Below, in pieces: positions 10,289-20,232 of a stretch of 64,000 bases of DNA. Position numbers and translations under genes: made by a program. Under the pieces are notes generated by a model. That model did no database searches. It worked only from the letters and a program-made list of their open reading frames with translations, and was not told the origin of the DNA. The stretch comes from Symsagittifera roscoffensis (Eukaryota; Xenacoelomorpha; Acoela; Convolutidae). The stretch's first letter is position 1. Each line of letters starts with the position of its first letter. The DNA is taken from assembly GCF_963678635.1 (NCBI RefSeq), contig NC_087065.1, positions 67,241,374 through 67,305,373 on the forward strand, in the 5' to 3' direction.

Positions 10289-13200
10289 AGATAGTCCAGA
10301 TGATGACGATATCTTCCCTTTCCTCGTAGATGCACCCAATGATAGAGGACAGCATATACTTTGCAAGAATTTACTACTAAATTTGTTTGAACCCGGAATC
10401 AGCCCATGTAAAACAGAGTTCCCAGATGTAAAAATCAAAAGACAAATTATTGATCACTATCTGAAAGATATATGTAATTTGACACAACACTACGGAATCT
10501 ACACCATAGAATTCACCTCACCAAACCCGAATCACCGCAAATATGTAATTCAAACAGACGATCTTGATTTAGAATTTTCAAAAGTATTCTCAGAATATAT
10601 AAAAAGCATACAATATCATAACTCACAAAGAGCAAACTCCATATTTACTAATGAAGTTTTTGCAATAATATATAGTTATATCTCAATATTAGAAAACGAA
10701 ATCCCAATCTCAAATGTCTCACCGACAGAGACATCTAAACATATAAGGGTACGACATGAAATCACACTATTTTCATCTTTTCTAAATATAATTAAAGAAA
10801 ATTTCACTAAAGATGAAGTTTCCCAACATACAAAACATGACTTACAAAAAATTTTGGCATGGTTTATAATAGATTATTTCACACATAATATAGATTTAAT
10901 TTCACAAGCAAGAAAAAATTTTAGACCTCAAAAGTCAAACGATGATACCGCCATCACAGAACAGTCAGACTACGTTTGGGACCCCGAATGGTCTCATTAT
11001 GCATTTATAAATATCCCACAATCAATTGCAAGTCAAGCAATAAGTACAATATCTTATATAAGAGATTATGTAAGAGTAGTACCATTAACCATTGACGCAA
11101 CACCATTAAACTACAATACATTTTTACCTGATACTCGAAATAACAGTTTAAATTCGACCGTCATACACAATGAAAACCTTAATGGAACTAGAAATCTCAC
11201 TCAACAAGATATTCAGACACCATCACACTTCATAAATGAAGAAATTGTCCAAACAACAACAACTACACAACAAAGTATTTCACCAATACGTCCAAATTTA
11301 ACAACACCAAGAAATACAAACACTTCGCTAGCACAAGTAACCTTACAATCAACCGTTAAACCTTCGGTTGCTCCAAAATATTCACAAATGGATTACCCAA
11401 CATATAGACCCATGACAATACCGTCAAAAACACGCAGAACATTCACAAGAAACAATTTTGCGGAACATAATTATAATTATACACATTCATCAAAAACAAA
11501 CTATCCTCCACGAAATAATAATAATAATCAAATCAGATCTCGATATTGGAATAATCTAATGGCAACAACCAATTCAGTAAATTTTCAAGCTAACCCACAT
11601 CCTCCACAGGATCATAGTGAAAATTACCCATTCTTTCAACAGAATAAAAATAAAAAACAAGCACCTCATCAAACGGATTACCTATCCTCTGATGATAATC
11701 ATTTACAACCAGATATATTTGCACCATATACCCAAGAATATCGCGGACAAGGAATGCAGAAACCATATACACATCATAGAAATTTTTCTCCACACCAGAT
11801 AGATACACAAAATCAACAACCAATACAAATGCAAAACCCAATTAATACACAATCTTTTCAACCAATTCAGCCACAAAACCCAATGATTACACACTCATAT
11901 CAACCAACACAAATGCAAAATGAAATACCACTTCCATATTATCTTCAACAACACGAAATAACAAAAAATCAACTTTCTAATTTTTCACAAATGCCAAATG
12001 CAGCAGAATCATTACAAATGACAATGAATCCATACCTTATGGGTGGATCATCAATAACATCAAACAAACCATTAATGGTATTCACAGGAACAGACCCTGA
12101 ATATTCTGTAGAAGATTATTTAAATGCAGTAACAGCAAATTTAATTTTAAATATAGGACCTGAACCAATTAATACGCCACTACATCAAAACTGGATACAT
12201 CGACGCACAGCGTTGATACAGACAACCCTAGACGGCGCAGCCCAAAAATGGTTTTCAGTATTGCCTATAGAAATAAAATCAAATTGGAAGAGATTTACAC
12301 AAGAATTTTCAAAAATGTTTGACTCCGAAAGAAACAAACAACAACAAAGAGTTTTATGTAATGAAATTCGCAGATTACCAAATGAAACCATCAAACAATT
12401 AGCAGTACGTATCGAAACACTAGTTCGAAAAGCATATTCATTAAATACACACGATAATAAAAACACAAAAATGACAGAAATCTTAATGATGACCTTAACA
12501 CCTCAATTAAGGAAAATAGCAATAAAAAAGAGAGCATTCCATCCCTCCTCAATTCGAGAGCCCGATTTAGATTTTCGAAAACTAGTAGACAAGCTAGAGC
12601 AAGCGGAAATCACAATGAAACTTGAAGAAACAGAAAATCAGAAATTACAATATGTTAACCGAATTGAAACAAATACCACAAATATCAATAATATACAGGA
12701 ATCAGATACAGACCTCGTTGAAAAAATCACTGAAATACTCAATATTTACGAAAAACACCCAAACTTTAAAGGCAAACCATCTTTCAAAAAATGGTGTAAT
12801 TATTGCCGTCGATACGGACATAGTATTTCTGAATGTAGACAAAAACAACAGGACAATCAAAACAAACCTCAAAAATATAAAGAACCGAATAAATCATTCT
12901 ACCAATACATGAAGAAAGATCAAAATCTACCGAACAAAAATGTATACAGCAACAACAGTTCAGGAAAACCACTTCCGAACAATACCAACTACACGAGAAA
13001 TCAATCACCATATAACTCAAGTTATAGAGGAAGATCACCAGAACGAAGAAATACACAAAATTCGTCACAAAATCATTACAATAGACCAAATAGTCGAAAT
13101 AACTACTCCAGATCAAATTCGAACACAACACAATTTGTTTCTAGATCTAATTCCCAATCAAGGAATAATTACTATCCAAACAATCAATCACGAAACTCAT

Positions 13201-15023
13201 CATACAATAGAAATAGAAACTACTCCAATAATCGAAATAGAAGTTATTCAAACAACCGAAACCAGAATTACCCGAACAATCGATCAAGGAATAACTCATA
13301 TAATAGATCAAACTATAACAGACCAAACAATAATTATCAAAACAGATCACGAAATAATTCACAAAATCGACATTCAAGTTATAATAATCGTTATAGAAAT
13401 TATTCCCAATCACCACACAGGAATAATAACCATTATAATAATTCTAATAATCGCCACAGAAGTAGTACACCTAAACATCAAAGAAATATAAATCAAGTAC
13501 AATCAAATCCAGAAACAACATCAGACCCCCCAGGTATTGATGACACAGGAAATAACGAGCTACAACTGAATCAAATAAACTGTGAATCATCAGATTCAGA
13601 AAGTGATACAGAAAACACTACCTCCATAAATATGATAGCAGTCGAAAATGACTACGAACCTATTATATATGAACAACCTTTTTCATCACATATATATGAA
13701 AATCAATTAGAACTCCTTCACAATTATTATATTGAACCCATCCATTCCACACAAACGGCACAAGAAACTAACGAAATCAACACTACAAACCAATCCAATG
13801 AAAACAACAAAACAAAATGCTTGAATACAAATCACATCTATCAAAATATACAAAAAGAACAATCTAAAGAAAAAATTTGGACAATACCATTTCTTTTAGA
13901 AAGTCCAAGAAACAAAGAATTTCAACCACCAGATCTTGAAATTGATTTTTTAATTGATTCAGGAGCAGAATCAAACATAATAAACATTCCCACATGGAAT
14001 GAGATAAAAACATTACACCCAAAATTAACACCTCTTGAAACCTCCAGTAAACTAGCAACAGCACAGGGATCAACATTGGTAAACTATGGAAAAATTCAAT
14101 TATTTCTTCTCCTCACAAGAACAATGGAGCAGAATAAAATTTTAAATAAACCATTTAAACAAATATTTCATATCACTGATATTAAACACAATATCATAGG
14201 AATACCATTTATCTCTAAATATATACCAACAATCAACATTTTAAACAGTAAAATACTAATCAAAGATAAATACACAAAAACAAAAGACACATCCCTAACA
14301 TTTTTCCAAAGATTAAACAAACAACCACCATTCTTTTCAAAATTTTATCCAATATATAACCAACAAAGAAAACACCTGAAACCACTATCAGGAAAAATAT
14401 ATAATTTTTCAATAAAACAAGTTCACCAATATGATAAAAAACAAAATAAACAACAACTCTATATGTCAGACTTTGAATTCAAACCTATCCATAAGTTTTT
14501 CAAAATCACAATCTCATCCATAAAATATTTGAAAAACTCGAATTCAGATATTACATCTCTACATGTATACAACAATACACCCTATCAAGTAACATTACCT
14601 TTAGGACTTTTACGCTATTGCGAAACCAACGCTACGATATCACCAATACACGAAAAAGAATACCGCGTAAATAATATACTCCAATTATTAGATATTTGTC
14701 AATCCACAATTCTTAATGAAGAATTATCCATAAATAATATGATAAGTAATGAAAAAAGAAATACAGATTATTTCACAAAAACCCCATATTTCAAACCTGC
14801 ATTCAACATAAATAACTATACAGAGAATCAACAAAAATTTTTAACAATGTTTAACTTTCAACATTCACAAATAACACAAGACGAATTTGATAAATTAGCC
14901 AAACAGCTAATAAAATATTCATCAGTCTATGCAACATCTAAATTTGATGTTGGCAAAACCAGCTCATCACTACACCTTCCATTAAAACCTGACGCAGTTT
15001 TCCAAAAAACAAAGAGCAAGTAA
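10263..15023 (+). CDS. Gag and protease part of copy 1 Gag-Pol, ends at a frameshift
   Basis: 1586 codons. Domains: unique N-terminal region (about 1-230), Gln/Asn/Pro-rich linker (about 230-590), retrotransposon gag core (about 600-780, with GAAQKWFSVLP), CCHC knuckle near 843-857 (CNYCRRYGHSISEC), an Asn/Arg/Ser/Tyr-rich tract (about 900-1075), acidic Ser/Glu stretch, aspartic protease with DSGAES near 1232, then a linker. One extra base around 15003-15008 relative to copy 2 shifts the frame to TAA at 15021-15023, just before the reverse transcriptase. Gag could still be made, but not a Gag-Pol fusion. Confidence 0.9.
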   Translation: MSQTHTPSEDSPDDDDIFPFLVDAPNDRGQHILCKNLLLNLFEPGISPCKTEFPDVKIKRQIIDHYLKDICNLTQHYGIYTIEFTSPNPNHRKYVIQTDDLDLEFSKVFSEYIKSIQYHNSQRANSIFTNEVFAIIYSYISILENEIPISNVSPTETSKHIRVRHEITLFSSFLNIIKENFTKDEVSQHTKHDLQKILAWFIIDYFTHNIDLISQARKNFRPQKSNDDTAITEQSDYVWDPEWSHYAFINIPQSIASQAISTISYIRDYVRVVPLTIDATPLNYNTFLPDTRNNSLNSTVIHNENLNGTRNLTQQDIQTPSHFINEEIVQTTTTTQQSISPIRPNLTTPRNTNTSLAQVTLQSTVKPSVAPKYSQMDYPTYRPMTIPSKTRRTFTRNNFAEHNYNYTHSSKTNYPPRNNNNNQIRSRYWNNLMATTNSVNFQANPHPPQDHSENYPFFQQNKNKKQAPHQTDYLSSDDNHLQPDIFAPYTQEYRGQGMQKPYTHHRNFSPHQIDTQNQQPIQMQNPINTQSFQPIQPQNPMITHSYQPTQMQNEIPLPYYLQQHEITKNQLSNFSQMPNAAESLQMTMNPYLMGGSSITSNKPLMVFTGTDPEYSVEDYLNAVTANLILNIGPEPINTPLHQNWIHRRTALIQTTLDGAAQKWFSVLPIEIKSNWKRFTQEFSKMFDSERNKQQQRVLCNEIRRLPNETIKQLAVRIETLVRKAYSLNTHDNKNTKMTEILMMTLTPQLRKIAIKKRAFHPSSIREPDLDFRKLVDKLEQAEITMKLEETENQKLQYVNRIETNTTNINNIQESDTDLVEKITEILNIYEKHPNFKGKPSFKKWCNYCRRYGHSISECRQKQQDNQNKPQKYKEPNKSFYQYMKKDQNLPNKNVYSNNSSGKPLPNNTNYTRNQSPYNSSYRGRSPERRNTQNSSQNHYNRPNSRNNYSRSNSNTTQFVSRSNSQSRNNYYPNNQSRNSSYNRNRNYSNNRNRSYSNNRNQNYPNNRSRNNSYNRSNYNRPNNNYQNRSRNNSQNRHSSYNNRYRNYSQSPHRNNNHYNNSNNRHRSSTPKHQRNINQVQSNPETTSDPPGIDDTGNNELQLNQINCESSDSESDTENTTSINMIAVENDYEPIIYEQPFSSHIYENQLELLHNYYIEPIHSTQTAQETNEINTTNQSNENNKTKCLNTNHIYQNIQKEQSKEKIWTIPFLLESPRNKEFQPPDLEIDFLIDSGAESNIINIPTWNEIKTLHPKLTPLETSSKLATAQGSTLVNYGKIQLFLLLTRTMEQNKILNKPFKQIFHITDIKHNIIGIPFISKYIPTINILNSKILIKDKYTKTKDTSLTFFQRLNKQPPFFSKFYPIYNQQRKHLKPLSGKIYNFSIKQVHQYDKKQNKQQLYMSDFEFKPIHKFFKITISSIKYLKNSNSDITSLHVYNNTPYQVTLPLGLLRYCETNATISPIHEKEYRVNNILQLLDICQSTILNEELSINNMISNEKRNTDYFTKTPYFKPAFNINNYTENQQKFLTMFNFQHSQITQDEFDKLAKQLIKYSSVYATSKFDVGKTSSSLHLPLKPDAVFQKTKSK

Positions 15024-18000
15024 AGTACCAATTCACTTACATGATAAAGTAAACAGATTACTCGATATTTTAGAACAATACAATATTATCTCACCGGTAA
15101 ACAAAGAAGAACAACCAAAAGGTAACACATTTATCAACCCTGTTATCATCCTAGCAAAAGGAGAATCATTAAAAATAGTTCTAGACGCTAGATACCTTAA
15201 TTCACTAATAGACGAATCAAAATGCAATTGGCCTATTGAACCAATACAAGTTATTTTAACAAAAATAAACGGAAAATACTTTACAACCGCAGATATGAAT
15301 AGTGCATATAATCAAATGCCACTAGATGAACAATCGCGACGCTTAACACAATTTGTTATTGGAAATCAGCAATATGAATTCAACCGCCTATTCTATGGAA
15401 TATCCATAGGACCAGCAGCATTTTCAGCTTTTATGAGCAAAATTTTTAGACCACTAATACTCAAGAAAAACGCAATCACTTATTTAGACGATGTTTTTAT
15501 GCAATCACAAACAAAAGAAGAAATGTTCAATGTCTTAGAAAACTATCACAAAATACTTCAGAACGAAAATCTGAAGGCCGCCCCCGATAAATCACACTTC
15601 TTTTTAACACGAGTTAAATTCTTAGGACATAATATAGAAAAAAAAAACAATCACTCCATTAAAATCACGCGTTGATGCTATTCAAAAACTCCAACCACCA
15701 ACAAACAAAAAGAAAATTCAAGAATTCCTTGGAATGTTAAACTTTTTAAGCAAATATGTCTATAAAATGCAATTATACCTAAGACCATTCTATAATATAC
15801 TTAGACAACAAAATAATTTTGAATGGAACACAGAACATCAAGCACGATTTGAAGAAATTAAAAAACTCCTAACTGAACAAATTTCGAAAACAATTCCAGA
15901 TCCAAATCAACCATTCTATGCAATGTGCGATGCTTCGAATTTTGGCATCGGCGCAGCATTATTACAATCACACAATGGCACAAACAAAATGAATCTTATA
16001 TCAGCAAATTCTCGATTATTCACTCAAGCAGAGCTACGACTCTCAACTCTAATGAGAGAATGTACAGCCATAATATATACACTAACAGAATATGAATTTC
16101 TGATACTTGGATCAAAACATCCAACAGTTCTATTTACAGATCACAAACCAATCATTTTTCTCTTTGCACAAAAATCCAATCCAAATCATTGAGTTCATAG
16201 ATTTCAATTAATTCTAATGAAATTCCCAAACTTACATATAGTTTGGACAGCAGGAAAAAATCTTGCATTACCAGACACATTAAGTCGAAATACACCACCT
16301 GAATTACTTACACGTAAAACTACAGTTAAAATTACAATTAATACTTTGAAACAATATTAAAATCTTGACCCAGTAATTAGACAACTAAAATCATGGCACA
16401 AATATAAAACTAAACCCGTCAAGGCAGATACAACTATTTTAGGAAATAAAACACTCCTCCGATATTTTCGAAAATTTAATAATACAACAATTAACGAAAA
16501 CACAGACCTTCTAGAATACAAATTAAATGAATCTACAGTTCCCTGTCTCCCTCTAAGTGTGATTTTAATAGCTTTTAATATTTCACATACACAAAACATT
16601 AAAGGACACTCTGGATCAGAGAAAACATATTCAAATTTCATACAAAACTTTTATTTTCCAAATGCACCAATTTGGATAAAAGTACTATGCAATGATTGTA
16701 TAGTATGTCAGCTAAATAAACCTTATCCAAATCAAAAACAAATAGCTCAAAAACAAGATTTCAAAGGACAAAGTTTGTACTTTAACCACCGTATTTCATT
16801 TGATACAAAAGGACCAATTTCACCCTCATCCGAAGGAAACTCCTTTATTATGGTAATTGTTGACGCGTTTACACATTATGTAGCACTTAACCCAGTACCA
16901 CATTGTAACGCTTATTACGCTTACACAACACTCTATGAACACTGGATAGCTAAATTCGGACTACCAGAACTTTTAGTTACAGACAACGGTACAGAATTCA
17001 TAAATAATGAAATCATCACACTATGTAATCTATATAACATCAAACACAAACCACGTACATCTCACGCACCTTGGACAAACGGATTAGTCGAAGGTATGAA
17101 CCGTTCACTACAAGAATATCTTAGATGTATCATCAATGGAAATGATACAAGATATACCGAATGGTCAGCAGATGTAAAACTATTTCCCTTAGCATATAAT
17201 TCACAAATCACGACAACTCTAGGAATGTCACCATATGAAATGGTTTTTAATCAAAAGCCACGCAAACCGATTATGTTTACAGCAAACTCTCGTAAAAATG
17301 CACAAAGTTAATGTCAACCGAATAAAGACTCAATTTGTTATAATCTACCTCTACACACACACGATGAAGATCATTTTCATCACCCACAAATTCTTAAATT
17401 AGCCTCCGGTACACACACCGAATGGATTTTAAACAGAGATAGAAAACACAATGAAATTTATCAAAGAGTAAAAAAAAAGTTGTTACAAAGGCAAAACATT
17501 AATGAACAAATAAATTCACGCTTTACACCAGCCTCCGATTTAAAAATTGGAACATTTGTTTTAATACCCAATTTTAACACTCAAAAAGGAATTTCTAAAA
17601 AATTACAACCCCTTCGTAAAGGACCATACCAAATAATTGCCAAACCCACTGATGTCACATATAAAATCACCGACTCAGAACAAAAAGAAATTGTTCAACA
17701 TCGAAACAACCTATTACCTTATTACCCAAAAGAATACGCACTACGCGAACTAACTCAATTGTATTCTTTCACAGGTTTAAAAGTTATTCAAAATTACCCA
17801 CATACGGAAAATAAAACAAAGGAACAACATGACATTCACCTCGAAAACCAAAATAAAAAATCAACTACAACAAAAAACAATACAAAAAAGCTAGATCAAA
17901 ATACACCACAAAAAGAAAGAAAAAATAGAAAAATGACAGAAAAAATAATACCTCAAGAACAAATCGACAAATCAGAACATAGAGAGTCATCACGACTTAG

Positions 18001-18082
18001 AAATCAACCACGTAAAAACTATAAAACATTCATTCCACAATCTAAAATATTAAAGAAAGTCGAATTTCAAAAACAGCTTTAA
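15024..18082 (+). pseudogene. Broken RT, RNase H and integrase region of copy 1
   Basis: Continues the Pol reading frame of copy 2 but is disrupted. An extra A sits in the A-run near 15648-15657. TGA is at 16190-16192 (CGA in copy 2). About 430 bp are missing near 16330, removing the RNase H to integrase connector. TAA is at 16358-16360 (CAA in copy 2), and TAA at 17309-17311. Recognisable remnants: RT TTADMNSAYNQMPLD near 15285 and YLDD near 15483, RNase H DASNFGIGAALLQ near 15930, integrase H-H-C-C near 16590-16710, the DD35E residues between about 16800 and 17095, and LRKGPYQI near 17613. It ends at the same stop as copy 2. Confidence 0.9.
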
Positions 18083-18675
18083 ATTTATATTTAATAATTT
18101 TTGCACCTCTGAAATATTTTGAACTTTCATTTTTCAAAATAACATGCTGACAAACACGCAACGATTCTAGTTCATAATTAGCCAATAGGATTCATCCAAT
18201 CCGTCACCTTCTCTAACTCTAACACAGATCAACTAGACGAACGATATTAAACTCCAGGCATATCTATAACTATAACTTTGCGACCTCCAGGTCAAAAATA
18301 AGCAAACCATTCCAACTTGACAACTAAAATAAATATCACCATAATATCATAACCCTCCCTTATCTAATAAACCAAAGATCAACAATATTTCCCCAACTCA
18401 GACCTCAAATACCCCCCAAACAAATATGTTAAATTAGCCTAAAGTAAAAGATCGACCATTTTAATTAGCCTAAATTATAAAAATCTCAAAAATACCCCAG
18501 ATCATTTGACAAATGAAAATAAAGACAAAGAAGACTTCCCGATCACCATAAAATTTGCCCCCAACAATTTTTCACAAAACTCGACCCACTTGTCAAAAAA
18601 CCAATAAATAATTCGACCACACTTGAAAATTGCCTCAAACAACAAAAAATAATCGATCGAGAAGCCATTTCTTAA
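18083..18675 (+). other. Gene-free spacer after Gag-Pol, copy 1
   Basis: 593 bp with no supported ORF. A TTAGCCTAAA motif occurs twice (near 18435 and 18466). The equivalent spacer in copy 2 (35418-36014) is the same size. It may carry signals for expressing the downstream cistrons, such as splice acceptors, but I see no decisive one. Confidence 0.5.
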
Positions 18676-18906
18676 ATGCTCTTCTCTCGACCAGTTACCA
18701 TAATTCTAAACATTCTCGCAAACTTTTTCACAATATTTAAACCTTTCATCATATTTCTTTTTGATACCTTTGAATCTTTTGTAATAATCTTAATCATTTT
18801 TTGCAATATTTTTTTAATTTTCTATTCCATATTTGAACTATACCTCCAGCTTTCAATAGCTATTGACTATATCCACAGGTACGATTCACAAAACTTATCT
18901 AAATGA
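18676..18906 (+). CDS. 76-aa hydrophobic ORF M1, copy 1
   Basis: A small, very hydrophobic protein (runs such as IIFLFDTFESFVIILIIFC) with probably two membrane segments (about residues 5-30 and 34-62) and a short polar C-terminus ending YIHRYDSQNLSK. Copy 2 encodes the same length with the same C-terminus. Its TGA overlaps the ATG of the next ORF as ATGA. It has no recognisable family. Size and hydrophobicity recall viral small membrane proteins, but that is analogy only. Confidence 0.6.
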   Translation: MLFSRPVTIILNILANFFTIFKPFIIFLFDTFESFVIILIIFCNIFLIFYSIFELYLQLSIAIDYIHRYDSQNLSK

Positions 18907-19091
18907 TACGAACCATTTTTAGTAGAACAGATATTTTCTTACTATTTGTAATTTTTATAACATTTCTATCATCTCTCATCTTGACAATATGCAAATGTAT
19001 AAAGAAAGCAATTATCACATTCGCCCTAGCAACAATCCTCCTAATTCTTTTTCTAGAAGAATACTACAATAAAAATAATTTTTTTCACTAA
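18903..19091 (+). CDS. 62-aa hydrophobic ORF M2, copy 1
   Basis: Starts at the ATGA overlap with M1. One clear membrane segment (about residues 11-34) is followed by a Cys/Lys-containing turn (CKCIKKA) and a second hydrophobic stretch (about 36-52), then EEYYNK. Copy 2 has the same length and nearly the same sequence. The paired arrangement with M1 suggests coupled translation. No family is recognised. Confidence 0.6.
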   Translation: MIRTIFSRTDIFLLFVIFITFLSSLILTICKCIKKAIITFALATILLILFLEEYYNKNNFFH

Positions 19092-20232
19092 AAGAATAGA
19101 TCAAAAACCATCAAAAATTGCTAAGCAACAATCACACAGTCAGTCTTCACCGACATCATCCCAGGAAAACCCAACACCACCTTCAATTACCCAAAACCCC
19201 CAAACATCTACACGAATTTCCTTTCAAGATAACCCATATACCTTTGAAGAACGACACGCTCGCTTATCAGAACCACTAGAACCAGTTCAACGACAAGCAC
19301 CTCTAAGTGAACCAACATATAACTTATACCCAACATTACCACAAGAATTAAGTAGAATACGAAATCCTAGTCAAAACCAAAATACAGTAGAAATAAATAG
19401 ACAAATTATACATCCTCGACGAAACAGAAATTTTCAAACTCCCCGAGTTCATTTTGATATACCCCAATCCCCATCACAAGGTACTCCAGAAAACCCCATT
19501 GGTATATTACCAGAAACCCCTACGCTTCTTTCACAACGTAGCACCTCAAGCCTACCCTCAGATTACTTAGGTTCAACACCAACATCTGAACAACTACGTG
19601 AAAATCCCTTTAACTCTACAAACCAAACATCACGACTACCATATTGGACAACACATTCATTCACACAAGGTGAACCAAATTTAATCAATGATCCAATAGA
19701 TATTTCTACGGATACAACAACATCCTCATCACTACCAGAAACATTATCACTACCATCAACACCATCAATAAGCCAGATTTCACCACCACTTTTTAACTTA
19801 AATTTCCCAAATAACCTCGACGCTAGATATCGAGAACAATCATCAACAAATATTCCTTTAAGACTAGACTGGAATACATTCACAGCACCTCCACCATTAT
19901 TTGGACAACACCTAGAAAGTAACCGACTCCACAACTGGGCACTAAATAGACTACAATATAGACAAGACATTCACGAAGACATTCGCGCTCATAACATCCA
20001 AATACTCCAACAGAATAGTCTACAATTAAAATTTGAAATCACGGTTAAATTAAACAACATTACTCAACATCCCTATCCATTAAATCCACCAAATATAACA
20101 GCTCAATTACTACCACCACCATTTATAACAACTGAAGTAATATACAAATACGACAGATATACCAAAAAGACAATTGGTTACATCACATTTTATAACCCAT
20201 ACTCAGGATTATCATACACATGTATATTCTAA
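19090..20232 (+). CDS. AUG-less ORF of about 380 codons between M2 and env, copy 1
   Basis: A single frame (codon starts at 19090, 19093 and so on) is open from the M2 stop to TAA at 20230-20232 and contains no ATG codon at all. The product would be rich in Pro, Ser, Thr, Gln and Asn for about 240 residues (disordered). A more ordered C-terminal part has Trp, Tyr and charged residues (RLDWNTF, HNWALNRLQYRQDIHEDI, GYITFYNPYSGLSYTCIF). Copy 2 keeps the frame open over 377 codons, also with no ATG seen. The env ATG (20220) lies inside its last codons. It probably needs a spliced leader exon or non-AUG start. No family is recognised. Confidence 0.6.
   Translation, partial: KRIDQKPSKIAKQQSHSQSSPTSSQENPTPPSITQNPQTSTRISFQDNPYTFEERHARLSEPLEPVQRQAPLSEPTYNLYPTLPQELSRIRNPSQNQNTVEINRQIIHPRRNRNFQTPRVHFDIPQSPSQGTPENPIGILPETPTLLSQRSTSSLPSDYLGSTPTSEQLRENPFNSTNQTSRLPYWTTHSFTQGEPNLINDPIDISTDTTTSSSLPETLSLPSTPSISQISPPLFNLNFPNNLDARYREQSSTNIPLRLDWNTFTAPPPLFGQHLESNRLHNWALNRLQYRQDIHEDIRAHNIQILQQNSLQLKFEITVKLNNITQHPYPLNPPNITAQLLPPPFITTEVIYKYDRYTKKTIGYITFYNPYSGLSYTCIF

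Noticed and set aside
12940-13491. Overlapping +1-frame ORF (183 aa in copy 1, 189 aa in copy 2) inside the Asn/Arg-rich Gag tract
   Set aside because: Start codons differ between copies, and the openness follows from repetitive low-complexity codons.
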